NCBI RefSeq assembly: GCF_013111185.1
Contig: NZ_WVRE01000006.1
Coordinates: 186,001 to 250,000 of the forward strand
Direction of reading: 5' to 3'
DNA length: 64,000 nt
DNA from: Ruegeria sp. HKCCD7303
GTDB lineage: Bacteria; Pseudomonadota; Alphaproteobacteria; Rhodobacterales; Rhodobacteraceae
The notes under the pieces were generated by a model, which was given only the letters and a program-made list of their open reading frames with translations, made no database searches and was not told the origin of the DNA. How positions within the stretch are numbered: position 1 is the first letter of the stretch; each line of letters opens with the position of its first letter. The position numbers were made by a program, and so were the translations under genes. Shown here piece by piece: positions 17,329-26,386 of this stretch.

Positions 17329-17918
17329 GACGTTTCCACAGGCCAGGACATCTTTGTCGCGCTGCTAAAGCCGAAGAGGTATTTGAGCGGCCCGGTTTTT
17401 TCCTCACCCACTGGCCGGAATCCTTCGCGCTCGTACAAAGCGCGTGCACGCGGGTTTGTATCGATCACATCCAGCTGAACCTCTGACATGCCCTGGCCTC
17501 TGGCCTCTTGTTTGATAGCATTCAAAAGGGCCGTACCCACACCTTTGCCACGGGCATCAGCAGCGACAAATATGCCATCCATCTGAAATACCCCCGGTTT
17601 CAGTTCACGTTCCAGCAGGCTTAATATGCAGGCGCGCCACACTGCCCCGAACCAGCCATAGGTTCCCGCAAGATCAGACATACTGCCACCGGCCAAACCG
17701 CCATCGCGCGTTTTGAACCCCGCCAGCCCCAACATACGGCCTGTTTCATCTCGCGCGACGAGTGCAAAGCCCGGGTTCAATGCTGTTTCAAAAAAGGCCC
17801 GACCCTTTTCGTCTGGGCCCATGACCTTGTTCAGCTTGGCTGAAAACGCTTGCCAGAACAGCGTCGCTGCCTGCGCGCGTTCGTGATCAGCAAAGCCTGA
17901 TGAAATCGCAATGGTCAA
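17325..17918 (-). CDS. GNAT-family N-acetyltransferase
   Basis: 197 aa. The acetyl-CoA loop RGKGVGTALLNAI (motif A) is near residue 128 and the C-terminal DTNPRARALYEREGF is typical of GNAT enzymes. Substrate unknown. The start overlaps the end of the moeA fusion by 4 bp, making it the last gene of the molybdenum cofactor operon, although no cofactor role for an acetyltransferase is known. Its stop overlaps that of the convergent membrane-protein gene. Confidence 0.8.
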   Translation of the reverse strand: MTIAISSGFADHERAQAATLFWQAFSAKLNKVMGPDEKGRAFFETALNPGFALVARDETGRMLGLAGFKTRDGGLAGGSMSDLAGTYGWFGAVWRACILSLLERELKPGVFQMDGIFVAADARGKGVGTALLNAIKQEARGQGMSEVQLDVIDTNPRARALYEREGFRPVGEEKTGPLKYLFGFSSATKMSWPVETS

Positions 17919-19984
17919 ATACCAAAGCTCCCATACGGAATGAAACGCACGGTATCGCCCGGTTTGATGTGCCGCGCGCCATCTTCGATTTCAACCAGTC
18001 CTTCGGCCCAGCTGAGGCCACTGATCCGGCCCGAGCCTTCCGAATGAAACACTTCGACCCTCCCATTTCGCACCCTTGCACGCAGGTATTCACGGCGGCC
18101 AGGTTTCTTGCGTTTCTCGAACGCGGCCGGCACCTCGAACCCTTGCGGTTCCGCCCAGCCTTCGCCCGACATCAGGCCCAGAGCGGGGCGTGCAAAGATC
18201 AGGGTGCAGACCATGGCAGCCACCGGGTTGCCCGGCAGGCCAAAAACCGGCACACCCGACCACAAACCCAAGGCCAGCGGGCGCCCCGGTTTTAAGGCGA
18301 TCCGCCAGTGCTGTATCGCTCCCGCCTCTTGCAACAGAGCGGACATATGATCTTCGTCGCCGGCGGACGCGCCTCCGCTGGTCAGAATCACATCTGCCTG
18401 CCTTGCGGCCTGATCCAACCGGTCCCGCAACGCTTCCCTATCATCCGCGACACGCCCCATGTCTACGGGCACAAACCCCATGCGTTCAATCAAGGACAGC
18501 AACATCGGCCGGTTAGCGTCGAATATCTGCCCCGGACCTGCGCTGTCTCCAGGTTCGACCAGTTCATCACCGGTCGAGACAACCGCCACTCGCAACGGCT
18601 GATGCACTTTTACCTCGGCGATACCCACCGCAGACAGCAACGCAAGATCGGCAGGTGTCAACCGACGCCCTGCGGGCATAGCCAAATCGCCTGCCGTGAC
18701 ATCCTCGCCTGCGCGCCGCGTATTGGCCCCTTTTTTCAACGGGCCATGGAAAGCAATATGCCCGTCTTTAACCGTGACATCCTCTTCCAGAATAACCGTA
18801 TCCACTCCGTCAGGCAGAGCCGCACCTGTCAGGACACGCAAGGCCAGACCTTCGGAGACGTGACCGTTAAACGGAACCCCCGCCGCTGCGCGCCCCTCCA
18901 CCAGCGGCATGACCAGCGATCCTTCCTGGACGGGACCTGCGAATCCGAACCCGTCCACCGCCGTGTTGGGCTGTGGCGGGTTCGAACGTTGGGCGATCAC
19001 ATGCTCAGCCAGAATGCGGCCGCTCGCCTTGGTCAATGCAAGCGTTTCAACTGATGTAATCGGGTGCAATCGGTCGCGCAGATAGGCCAATGCCTCGTCT
19101 ACAGGTGTCCACTCCACCCCGGCAGGCAACGCGAAACAATCGTTTCGCAATGGCGGCGGGGCTATGTTCGGCTTGTCCTGAGCTACACCCAATATCCAAC
19201 CTTCCTCTGCCGCTGAGACATTCAATTGCGCATCCAACTCCTGCTCTGTCAAACGTGACAGAGTCAAGGCGACCTGTTCGACCTGCCAGGCATCCTTGAT
19301 CTGCCCCGCTGGCGACGCTCCAAGGGTCAGAGACGGCCAGATCTCTACAAAGGCAACCGGTTTGTCCAATGGCTCAAACGGCCAGACCGCGATCTTCCCC
19401 GCAAACCGACGGCGGAGGCGGTTCAGAACCGGCAGCCCCATCATCACCTGCCCGCCAACAGCCCCCGCACCTGCCATCTGCCAGCAGGTGAAGCTGCCCT
19501 TGGCCAGGGTTTCTACAACGCGACGGTCCGGGAAAGGGTTGGAATAGTCGGTTTTCCTGCGCGGCAGACCATTGATGTCACGACGCAAACCGTTCATCCA
19601 GAACGGGCCTTTTCCGCCAAACTTCAGGTTAATCCGGCCTGCCAGATCAAAACGGTTGTTCGCCTTGGGTGTGTCCTCGACATGCCCTTCGAACCAATCC
19701 CACAAAGCCAGTGGATCGTCTGCACTCGTCATCGCCCGGGCAAACCCTGCCGGATAGCCAAACGGGAAATCAAACCCCAAAAACAGGCGACGACCGACCT
19801 CAAGCTCGGTACGGATCAGAGCCTCAAGCCACTTTTCGGCGACCATCCTGTTGCGCTGGTATTCAGGCTGCAAAACGTGCCCTTCGCGCGCAGTACAGGC
19901 CCAAATTGCATCTTTGCGCGGGGTCGGCCCGGTGTCGTTTCCACCAGACCAATCCACCATGGCAAAGGTCTGGAACAAGCTCAC
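17915..19984 (-). CDS. moeA: MoeA molybdenumtransferase with an N-terminal RNase-H-like domain
   Basis: 689 aa, about 290 longer than a normal MoeA. Residues from about 300 onward are MoeA, which inserts molybdate into adenylated molybdopterin: NTAVDGF, VVSTGDEL, TSGGASAGDEDHM and FGLPGNPVAAMV are all present. The first 300 residues form another domain with VDWSGGND (D11), GFDFPFGYP (D72) and EIWPSL, resembling DUF429-like predicted nucleases of RNase H fold; this comparison is by motif only. Its start overlaps mobB and its end overlaps the GNAT gene, both by 4 bp, so the fusion is a stable member of the operon. Confidence 0.88.
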   Translation of the reverse strand: MSLFQTFAMVDWSGGNDTGPTPRKDAIWACTAREGHVLQPEYQRNRMVAEKWLEALIRTELEVGRRLFLGFDFPFGYPAGFARAMTSADDPLALWDWFEGHVEDTPKANNRFDLAGRINLKFGGKGPFWMNGLRRDINGLPRRKTDYSNPFPDRRVVETLAKGSFTCWQMAGAGAVGGQVMMGLPVLNRLRRRFAGKIAVWPFEPLDKPVAFVEIWPSLTLGASPAGQIKDAWQVEQVALTLSRLTEQELDAQLNVSAAEEGWILGVAQDKPNIAPPPLRNDCFALPAGVEWTPVDEALAYLRDRLHPITSVETLALTKASGRILAEHVIAQRSNPPQPNTAVDGFGFAGPVQEGSLVMPLVEGRAAAGVPFNGHVSEGLALRVLTGAALPDGVDTVILEEDVTVKDGHIAFHGPLKKGANTRRAGEDVTAGDLAMPAGRRLTPADLALLSAVGIAEVKVHQPLRVAVVSTGDELVEPGDSAGPGQIFDANRPMLLSLIERMGFVPVDMGRVADDREALRDRLDQAARQADVILTSGGASAGDEDHMSALLQEAGAIQHWRIALKPGRPLALGLWSGVPVFGLPGNPVAAMVCTLIFARPALGLMSGEGWAEPQGFEVPAAFEKRKKPGRREYLRARVRNGRVEVFHSEGSGRISGLSWAEGLVEIEDGARHIKPGDTVRFIPYGSFGI

Positions 19985-20472
19985 AAACCGACCTCTTTCA
20001 GGATGAAGTCCGCGATCGCTGCCGTGTCATTCAGATCAAGAACCGGGCGATCCAAGTCCAGCGGAATGTCACTGGCCACTGCCCTAATGGTCGCGTTCTC
20101 GGGGGCCATAAGCGCATGGCCCGCCACAGCGCGGAAAGCTTCGACCTTTGGGTGATCTTCGCGCTTGAAACCTTCAATAAGCACCAGATCAACCGGTGAA
20201 AGCCGGGCCAAAAGATCGGCCAAAGGTGGCTCTGGCGTGCCGCGCAGCTCTTGCATCACGGCAATTCGCTGACCTGAGGCAAGCAGCACTTCGCTGGCCC
20301 CAGCCATGCGGTGGCGATGACTGTCGGTGCCGGGTTGATCCACATCGACACTGTGATGCGCATGTTTGACAGTCGACACCGTAAAGCCCCGGCCTGTGAT
20401 CTCGGCCACCAGCCGTTCCATCAGTCCGGTTTTGCCAGCATTCTTCCAGCCAGTGACGCCAAAGACCCTCAT
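19981..20472 (-). CDS. mobB: Molybdopterin-guanine dinucleotide biosynthesis protein MobB
   Basis: 163-aa GTP-binding adaptor that assists MobA in attaching GMP to molybdopterin. The P-loop GWKNAGKT is at residues 8-15; TVKHAHH and the following DQPGTDSHRH are the family's conserved middle, and LVLIEGFKRE is present. It overlaps mobA upstream and the moeA fusion downstream by 4 bp each. Some bacteria live without MobB, so its role is accessory. Confidence 0.92.
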   Translation of the reverse strand: MRVFGVTGWKNAGKTGLMERLVAEITGRGFTVSTVKHAHHSVDVDQPGTDSHRHRMAGASEVLLASGQRIAVMQELRGTPEPPLADLLARLSPVDLVLIEGFKREDHPKVEAFRAVAGHALMAPENATIRAVASDIPLDLDRPVLDLNDTAAIADFILKEVGL

Positions 20473-21125
20473 GCCTGCTCCAACAATGTTCGGGCGCGAT
20501 CCAGATCTTCGGGCGTATTGACGTTGAAGAACGGGTCAAACGGGTCGGCATCGAACAAAGCCTCTCGCCCATCATGTTTATCGGTCCACAGCACTACCTT
20601 GCGCAGCCCATCCGTCAGCGCCGCTCGCAGATCATCGCGCAGCGCGACTGGCCAGAGGCCAAAGGTCGGATGCCGGTTGACCCGTTTGCCGCCGCCAGAT
20701 TTCAGCGCCTCGTCGCCGGTGCGCGGAGTCGTCGCCAAAACCAGAGGGTGCACCTGCCCCTCTGCCGCATCTTGCAATCGCACCACTAAATCGCGTGGGA
20801 AGAACGGCGTGTCAGCAGCAGCGGTCACAATGCTGCCCGCGCCTTGTTCTGCCGCCCAATCGAGCCCGGCCAGCACCCCGGCCAAAGGCCCCGCGAACCC
20901 TTCGATTGTGTCAGGAAGCACAGTCAGGTTCAGGTCGGAAAACCGCTCGGGGTCGCCATTGGCATTCAGAGCCAGCCCACTGACCTGTGGGGACAGGCGT
21001 TCGATCACATGAGAGATCAAGCTTTGCCCATCGATCTGCAACAGGCCCTTGTCACCGCCGCCCATCCGGGTCGCCTGTCCTCCTGCGAGGATGATGCCCA
21101 GAGGTTTTTTTATCTTATCACTCAT
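20469..21125 (-). CDS. mobA: Molybdenum cofactor guanylyltransferase
   Basis: Transfers GMP from GTP to Mo-molybdopterin, giving the bis-MGD cofactor of the DMSO reductase/formate dehydrogenase family. 218 aa; the nucleotidyltransferase signature ILAGGQATRMGGGDKG is at residues 12-27 and AAADTPFF marks the metal-binding Asp. I use ATG 21125; a GTG two codons earlier would sit on the ribosome site. It overlaps the end of fdhD by 8 bp. Together with fdhD it points to formate dehydrogenase as a main client. Confidence 0.93.
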   Translation of the reverse strand: MSDKIKKPLGIILAGGQATRMGGGDKGLLQIDGQSLISHVIERLSPQVSGLALNANGDPERFSDLNLTVLPDTIEGFAGPLAGVLAGLDWAAEQGAGSIVTAAADTPFFPRDLVVRLQDAAEGQVHPLVLATTPRTGDEALKSGGGKRVNRHPTFGLWPVALRDDLRAALTDGLRKVVLWTDKHDGREALFDADPFDPFFNVNTPEDLDRARTLLEQA

Positions 21126-22002
21126 TGGCACTCTTCCGACGATGTTTTTTTTCCTCGACCGCTACGGTTGACGGGTCCACGTCGCGCAGCAGGCGGTCCT
21201 CGCCCGACAAGCAGACAAAGCGCTGTCCGCGCATCCGGCCGATTAGGGTCAGGCCAACCTCGCGCGCGATCTCGACGCCCCAAGCGGTGAAACCCGAACG
21301 AGACGCTAATACAGGGATACCCATCATAGCCGTTTTGATCACCATCTCGGATGTCAGGCGACCGGTGGTGTAAAGGATCTTGTCCGCCGCACCTTCGCCT
21401 TCGGACAACATCCAACCTGCGATCTTGTCAACGGCGTTGTGGCGGCCCACATCCTCCATATAGACCAGCGGGCGGTTTTCGCGACATAGGACCGTGCCGT
21501 GAATTGCGCCAGCCTCAAGATATAACGATGGAGTGCGATTGATCTTGGATGCCAGATCGTAGAGCCATGAGGTCCGCACCTGAACCTGCGGCAATTGCAC
21601 GTCCTCAAGCCCCTCCATCATGTCGCCGAACACCGTTCCAACGGCGCACCCACTGGTGCGTGTCTTTTTCTTCAGCTTGTCCTCATACGATGTCTCACGC
21701 GCTGTTCGCACAACAACGGTCTCAAGATCGTCGTCATAGTCCGCGCGGGTAATCTCATCATCCGCCAACAGCATCCCCTGGTTGCGCAGAAAGCCCAGCG
21801 CCAGGTATTCTGGATAGTCGCCAATTGTCATCGCCGTCACGATTTCCTGGGAATTGAGGAAAATCGTCAACGGGCGCTCCTCGACCACCGAGATCTGGCT
21901 GACCTCGCCGTTCTGGTCCACACCTTCAACCGCTCTGGTCAGGCGGGTCGCCCTCGGATCAGGCGCGATAAGATAGTCCGACAGGTCGAATTCCGTGGCC
22001 AA
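21118..22002 (-). CDS. fdhD: Formate dehydrogenase accessory sulfurtransferase FdhD
   Basis: Carries sulphur from a cysteine desulfurase to the molybdenum of formate dehydrogenase. About 294 aa from a TTG at 22002, which has an AAGGGG site six bases upstream; ATGs at 22059 or 22077 in the same frame would overlap azlC head to head and have poor ribosome sites. The conserved core MEDVGRHNAVDKIAGW and TTGRLTSEMV are present. The loop that in E. coli holds CGLC reads SGCAVG, leaving one cysteine. First gene of the operon fdhD-mobA-mobB-moeA-GNAT. Confidence 0.9.
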   Translation of the reverse strand: MATEFDLSDYLIAPDPRATRLTRAVEGVDQNGEVSQISVVEERPLTIFLNSQEIVTAMTIGDYPEYLALGFLRNQGMLLADDEITRADYDDDLETVVVRTARETSYEDKLKKKTRTSGCAVGTVFGDMMEGLEDVQLPQVQVRTSWLYDLASKINRTPSLYLEAGAIHGTVLCRENRPLVYMEDVGRHNAVDKIAGWMLSEGEGAADKILYTTGRLTSEMVIKTAMMGIPVLASRSGFTAWGVEIAREVGLTLIGRMRGQRFVCLSGEDRLLRDVDPSTVAVEEKKHRRKSANE

Positions 22003-22057
22003 TTGCAACCCCTTCTCAAGACAGTTACTGCTGCTGGCGTCACCATAGGATTTAGCC

Positions 22058-22771
22058 ATGGCCGCTGCCACATCCAAGTCTTACTTCTGGAAAGGTTTTC
22101 GGGACGGAACGCCCTTTGTCTTTGTCGCCGTCCCTTTTGGCCTGTTGTTCGGTGTTTTCGCAACCGAGGCCGGCTTGGATATCGTTCAAACCATCGCCTT
22201 TTCGGCCACCGTGTTCGCCGGAGCAGCCCAGTTTGCGGCGCTGCAACTTTTACAGGATCAAACACCCACAGTTATTGTGCTGATCTCGGCGCTGGCGGTG
22301 AATCTGCGCGTGGCGATGTATTCCGCGTCGCTCACGCCTTATCTTGGATCGGCCCCCCTGTGGCAGCGTGCCTGTGCGGCCTATTTGATCGTCGATCAGT
22401 CTTATGCCTGTTCGATCGTGCGGTTCGAGAAAGAGCCTGATCTGACGATCGCCCAGCGCATGGCATATTTTTTCGGCTCGGTTACACCGATCACGCCGCT
22501 TTGGATCTTGGCGACCATCATCGGCGCTGTCCTTGGCGCGCAAATCCCGGAAAGTTGGGCGCTGGATTTTGCTCTTCCGATCACTTTCCTGGCCATGGTC
22601 GGGCCGATGATGCGCACCCTGGCGCATGTGATTGCGGCCCTCGTCGCCATAGTCGTCGCGCTTCTGACGGTGGGTGTGCCGTACAATCTGGGTCTTTTGA
22701 TTGCCGGGATGGCCGGGATGATGGCCGGTGCACAAGCCGAACTGATGCTGGAACGGAGGTCGCCGTCATGA
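22058..22771 (+). CDS. azlC: AzlC-family amino acid exporter, large subunit
   Basis: 237-aa inner-membrane protein with 5-6 helices, the large half of an AzlCD pair that exports branched-chain amino acids or their analogues. The N-terminal GFRDGTPFVFVAVPFGLLFG and the QFAALQLL segment are typical. A TAGGA site lies before the ATG. The stop overlaps the azlD start (ATGA). It is divergent from fdhD, with only about 55 bp between start codons, so control regions overlap. Confidence 0.88.
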   Translation: MAAATSKSYFWKGFRDGTPFVFVAVPFGLLFGVFATEAGLDIVQTIAFSATVFAGAAQFAALQLLQDQTPTVIVLISALAVNLRVAMYSASLTPYLGSAPLWQRACAAYLIVDQSYACSIVRFEKEPDLTIAQRMAYFFGSVTPITPLWILATIIGAVLGAQIPESWALDFALPITFLAMVGPMMRTLAHVIAALVAIVVALLTVGVPYNLGLLIAGMAGMMAGAQAELMLERRSPS

Positions 22772-23100
22772 CCCAGATCGACCCGACCACCATGTGGATC
22801 ATCATCGTGGGTTTGGCGATAGGCAGCTATGCACTGCGCTTTACCTTCATCGGGCTTGTGGGTGATCGCCCCATGCCGCTCTGGCTGCTGCGGCATCTGC
22901 GTTATACGGCTGTTGCGATTCTACCCGCACTGATCACACCGTTGGTGGTGTGGCCCTCTGCGACCGGCGGGCAACCGGATATCCCCCGAATGTCGGCGGC
23001 GGCGGTTGCGTTGCTTGTGGGTCTGATCAGCAAGAACGTCCTGGCGGCTATCTTTTCAGGTGCCGCCACGCTTTACGGACTGCTCTATCTACTGACTTGA
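22768..23100 (+). CDS. azlD: AzlD-family amino acid exporter, small subunit
   Basis: 110 aa, four hydrophobic segments, the usual AzlD size. The AIGSYALRFTFIGL N-terminus and the RYTAVAILPALITPLVV segment fit the family. It works with AzlC as a two-component exporter. A GGAGG site lies within the end of azlC, and the 4-bp overlap indicates translational coupling. Its last 12 bases overlap the convergent lipoprotein gene. Confidence 0.85.
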   Translation: MTQIDPTTMWIIIVGLAIGSYALRFTFIGLVGDRPMPLWLLRHLRYTAVAILPALITPLVVWPSATGGQPDIPRMSAAAVALLVGLISKNVLAAIFSGAATLYGLLYLLT

Positions 23101-23721
23101 ACCTGCGTCCAACTGATTGAGAAGCGCGTTGTTTGCAGCTAACCCTTTTTGCAGATCGGCATCGTCATTTTCGCGATATTCCTGCGTTACGACACCTGGA
23201 ATCTGCCCAAATTGATCGGAAAGTTTTACCGGGCTGAAAGTGACATCGATCTGTTCAAATCCGGGAACTTGCTGCAACAGACGGGCCGTTGAATTCGCGC
23301 AAAACGCGCTGGAAACCGGACCGCTCTGCTTGGCAAGTTGATACGCTATCTCTGCCTGCTGCGGCGTGACAATCAGCGTCTGGATGCGTGCATAATGGCT
23401 CTCGCGAGCATGTGAACTTCGATACGCGCGTTCAACAGCCGGTGTTATTCCGTAAAGAACATCGTTCCTCAAAGGGACGACATCAGCTCGAAACGACCCC
23501 GCCGGATCAAAGATCACACGTTCGCTTGCGCCAATCATCAAAGAGGTGTGCGCGCCAGAACCGGTGCGCGTATTGATCATTGTGTACAGCGTCAGCGTGG
23601 ACGGCCCGGGATCGCTATAAGACCTCGAGACAATCTCCGCCTGATCGGCTTGCGGGCGATTAGAGCCCGCACAGCCCGCAACGGTTGCTACCAAAAGGCA
23701 GGCGATCAAAATCCTGAGCAA
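23089..23721 (-). CDS. Putative lipoprotein, unknown
   Basis: About 210 aa from a TTG at 23721 that follows a GGGGG site. The N-terminus LLRILIACLLVATVAGC ends in a lipobox (VAGC), so the mature protein is probably lipid-anchored in the envelope. The body is soluble, with FCANSTARLL in the last third, but no recognised domain; the phrase AHTSLMIG and the NST/His content faintly recall papain-like envelope proteins. The longer frame to 23796 was rejected because it would overlap the oxidase subunit gene and hide the signal sequence. Confidence 0.6.
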   Translation of the reverse strand: MLRILIACLLVATVAGCAGSNRPQADQAEIVSRSYSDPGPSTLTLYTMINTRTGSGAHTSLMIGASERVIFDPAGSFRADVVPLRNDVLYGITPAVERAYRSSHARESHYARIQTLIVTPQQAEIAYQLAKQSGPVSSAFCANSTARLLQQVPGFEQIDVTFSPVKLSDQFGQIPGVVTQEYRENDDADLQKGLAANNALLNQLDAGSSQ

Positions 23722-23738
23722 AGTTGCCCCCGATTTGT

Positions 23739-23873
23739 TTAGGAGGCGAAGACCGCCAGGAACAGGCACAAAAAGGCAATCGCAACCACGCACCATGTGG
23801 TGGCTTTGATGAAACCGTTGAAAGTTTTGGTTTGGACGGTGATGTCCATTTCGCCGTGCTTGTGTTCAGCCAT
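23739..23873 (-). CDS. aa3-type cytochrome c oxidase subunit IV
   Basis: A 44-aa single-helix protein. The start MAEHKHGEMDI, the middle TFNGFIKATTW and a hydrophobic helix (VVAIAFLCLFLAVFA) match the small fourth subunit of alphaproteobacterial aa3 oxidase, which packs against subunits I and III in the inner membrane and is not needed for catalysis. It is 17 bp upstream of the lipoprotein gene and away from the main oxidase genes, as is common in this family. Confidence 0.82.
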   Translation of the reverse strand: MAEHKHGEMDITVQTKTFNGFIKATTWCVVAIAFLCLFLAVFAS

Positions 23874-23962
23874 GAGTCTCAGAATCCCAGTTCGCGTGTT
23901 TGATCTGTTGGATAATAGAAAACCAGACGCCTGTCACCACGTCATTCGCGCGCAGGGTATAC

Positions 23963-24502
23963 TTACCTGAGGATCGAGCACCCCGGATACCCAAACCCCC
24001 ACCGCCACGGCAAGCCGCTGCATGGCCCACCGCCGAATCGAACGGCGCCATACATCGCATCCGCAGTGATCGCGTGCACGTCACGGATTTGCTTGGGTGT
24101 CATCTCGTAACGCTCGGCATAATCTTCAGCGTAACGATTTCCGTGTTCCACCACACAAGCATGCAGGGCATCATCCGCTGCAAGACGCGCGTCATAGCTT
24201 TCCTCTGCCGTCACCGCGCCGCCCGCGTTGTGATAGGCTTGGTCATGGGTCACGCAACAATATTCCCATGGCGGGTGCTCTTCATACAGCTCGCCGACTT
24301 GGGGGAACTGCTTGGCGACCCAGCGCCAACTGGCCGAAAGTCCGCCCGAACAGCCGTCGGTTTCAAACGCGGTCAATTCGGCGCTTAGACTTTGGTCCAC
24401 AAGGGCACGGTGCGACGGCAACTCAAAACTGCGCATCAGATCCTGAGACAAGGCAGGCAGCGGCAGCAATGATACGAATAATGCTAAATTAAGGGCTTTC
24501 AT
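23963..24502 (-). CDS. Exported phospholipase A2-like protein
   Basis: 179 aa with a signal peptide (KALNLALFVSLLPLPALS). The mature part has DGCSGG near residue 49 and YCCVTHDQAY at residues 81-90, where C82-C83-x-x-H86-D87 matches the CCxxHD catalytic signature of phospholipase A2; DGCSGG is where a calcium loop would be. If active it would cut phospholipids at sn-2 in the envelope or outside. The start at 24502 overlaps the end of the GDPD gene by 14 bp. The longer frame to 24586 lies inside GDPD and lacks a signal peptide. Confidence 0.65.
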   Translation of the reverse strand: MKALNLALFVSLLPLPALSQDLMRSFELPSHRALVDQSLSAELTAFETDGCSGGLSASWRWVAKQFPQVGELYEEHPPWEYCCVTHDQAYHNAGGAVTAEESYDARLAADDALHACVVEHGNRYAEDYAERYEMTPKQIRDVHAITADAMYGAVRFGGGPCSGLPWRWGFGYPGCSILR

Positions 24503-26330
24503 CACGCATTGCCTCGGTATCGACCTGCAATCCAAACGTTGTTGCCAGCCACAGCAACAATCGCTCACCTGGCCCCATTTCAGCACGCACGCGCAGAACC
24601 TCGTTGGCCATGGCCGGGCGGTCGGTGATCAACCCGTCTACACCCATCGAGGCCATTTTGGACATCTGCAACGGATCATTCACCGTCCAGACATAGATAT
24701 CCTTGTCCGCGTCCTGCACCTTTCGGATCAGCCCCGGTGTCACCATCCCTGCATTGACCGCGACGAATTCACCTTCCAGGCCCGACAGGTCCCCAACGGC
24801 AGTGGCCGCCAACACGCCAGACCGCCAGTCGGGGCGCAGCTTCTTCATCTTTTGCACGGCTGGGTATTTCAGCGACATTGTGGCAATTTCATCCTGCATC
24901 CCCAGCTCTTCCACCAGGTTGATCACCCGATTTTCCAGATCGACATCGTGACCATAATATTTCAGTTCAATCAGAACCTTGGATTTGCCTTTGGCCGCTT
25001 CCAGCACCTCGCGCAGGGTCGGTGTGCGTTCCGAGGCATATTCCGGCCCGAACCAGCTGCCAATATCGATGTCAGCCACGTCCTCCATGGTGGCGTCCCA
25101 GACCTTCAGGTTGACGCCAGCCAGCTTCATGAAGTCGCTGTCATGGGCCACGATGACCACATCATCTGCCGTTTCCTGCACGTCGATCTCGACCCAATCC
25201 GCGCCATCCTCAATGGCTTTCAGAACTGCGGCCATGGTGTTTTCCGGCCGTATGGCCGCAGCGCCCCGGTGGCCGATCACCTCGGCATGATCCGGCGCCT
25301 GCACACGTTCCAGCAGGCCCTGCCCGAACCAAAGGCCAATACCCAATGCGGCCAGAGCCGCTGCGACAGTTACAAACACGGGCGCGCGGATTTTCCTGGG
25401 TTCAGGGTGAGCAACTTCCTTGGCGTCTGAATCAAAAAACCCATCCAGCAAAACGGCAAGTGCGCCCAACGCAGTCGCCGCCAGAACCAACCCCGCCAAA
25501 GACCAAAGCCCTGCGATGATTAGGCTAAAGATCAAGGCAAGCTTTAGGCTGCCGCCTTCCTGTATCGGTACCAGCGCAAACAAAAGACTGGCCACCCCTG
25601 CGATCAAAGCCGCAATAACAAGCCGCGTCGCCAGCCACAGGGCAAGTTCGACCTTCAATCGCCCACGCTGACCTTCCATCCTCTGCTCGCTTTGCGAGAA
25701 AGCCACTCGAGGCGACGCACCTTCAAACAGCACCAGATGCAGCGCCAGCGCCCAACCGGACAGACGCCGGATCAAAACCCAAGCCAACGCCAGAACCACC
25801 AATCCGATGAGGACCACCGCCACCTGAAAGGCGGGCGGATGGAAGGTCAGGTAGTAGTTGATGTCATATTCCGTCAACGTCCACCAAGCGATCAGCCCTG
25901 CAACGGCCACAAATGGCAGGGCAAGCAGCAAGACGCGTAGAATAAACCGCACCGCAAACCCAAACAGCGCCGGAAAGCGGGACAGGTTCAATGCGAGCGC
26001 CGCGCTTCCAGCGCGCCAAGGGTCGCTTTCGCCCATGCGCAAGGACCCGGCCATAACCGAGAACACAAAGACCTCAGCCAGCAAAAACAGGCTGAGCACT
26101 GCGATACCCGCGATGAACCCGGCCGGAGACAGCAGGAACATTGCAATGTCCTGATCCGTCAGCGCCGTCTGATCCGACAAAGACACAGCCAGGTTGACCG
26201 CCACTGCGACACCCGGCGCAATCAACGCCATCAGCAGCAGGCGCACCGCAATAAAGATCGGGACAAAGACTGTACGCCGGGCCCATGCCCCGGCATAGGC
26301 ATGTGAAACGGCTTGAAAAAATCTGCTCAC
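24489..26330 (-). CDS. Glycerophosphodiester phosphodiesterase with membrane domain
   Basis: About 613 aa. The first 330 residues contain 7-8 transmembrane helices (GDPD N-terminal membrane domain); the remainder is a TIM-barrel GDPD domain with VIGHRGAAAIRPENT, EIDVQET and VIVAHDSD carrying the catalytic His and metal ligands. It hydrolyses glycerophosphodiesters to glycerol-3-phosphate and an alcohol. I start at a GTG (26330) because CGGAGG lies 7 bases before it; an ATG eight codons earlier is possible. It is coupled to the PLA2-like gene by a 14-bp overlap. Confidence 0.87.
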   Translation of the reverse strand: MSRFFQAVSHAYAGAWARRTVFVPIFIAVRLLLMALIAPGVAVAVNLAVSLSDQTALTDQDIAMFLLSPAGFIAGIAVLSLFLLAEVFVFSVMAGSLRMGESDPWRAGSAALALNLSRFPALFGFAVRFILRVLLLALPFVAVAGLIAWWTLTEYDINYYLTFHPPAFQVAVVLIGLVVLALAWVLIRRLSGWALALHLVLFEGASPRVAFSQSEQRMEGQRGRLKVELALWLATRLVIAALIAGVASLLFALVPIQEGGSLKLALIFSLIIAGLWSLAGLVLAATALGALAVLLDGFFDSDAKEVAHPEPRKIRAPVFVTVAAALAALGIGLWFGQGLLERVQAPDHAEVIGHRGAAAIRPENTMAAVLKAIEDGADWVEIDVQETADDVVIVAHDSDFMKLAGVNLKVWDATMEDVADIDIGSWFGPEYASERTPTLREVLEAAKGKSKVLIELKYYGHDVDLENRVINLVEELGMQDEIATMSLKYPAVQKMKKLRPDWRSGVLAATAVGDLSGLEGEFVAVNAGMVTPGLIRKVQDADKDIYVWTVNDPLQMSKMASMGVDGLITDRPAMANEVLRVRAEMGPGERLLLWLATTFGLQVDTEAMRDESP

Positions 26331-26386
26331 GCTGTGGCCTCCGAAATGGTGCATTCATTCAAAGGCGCGCAAGCGTGAATTGCAAG

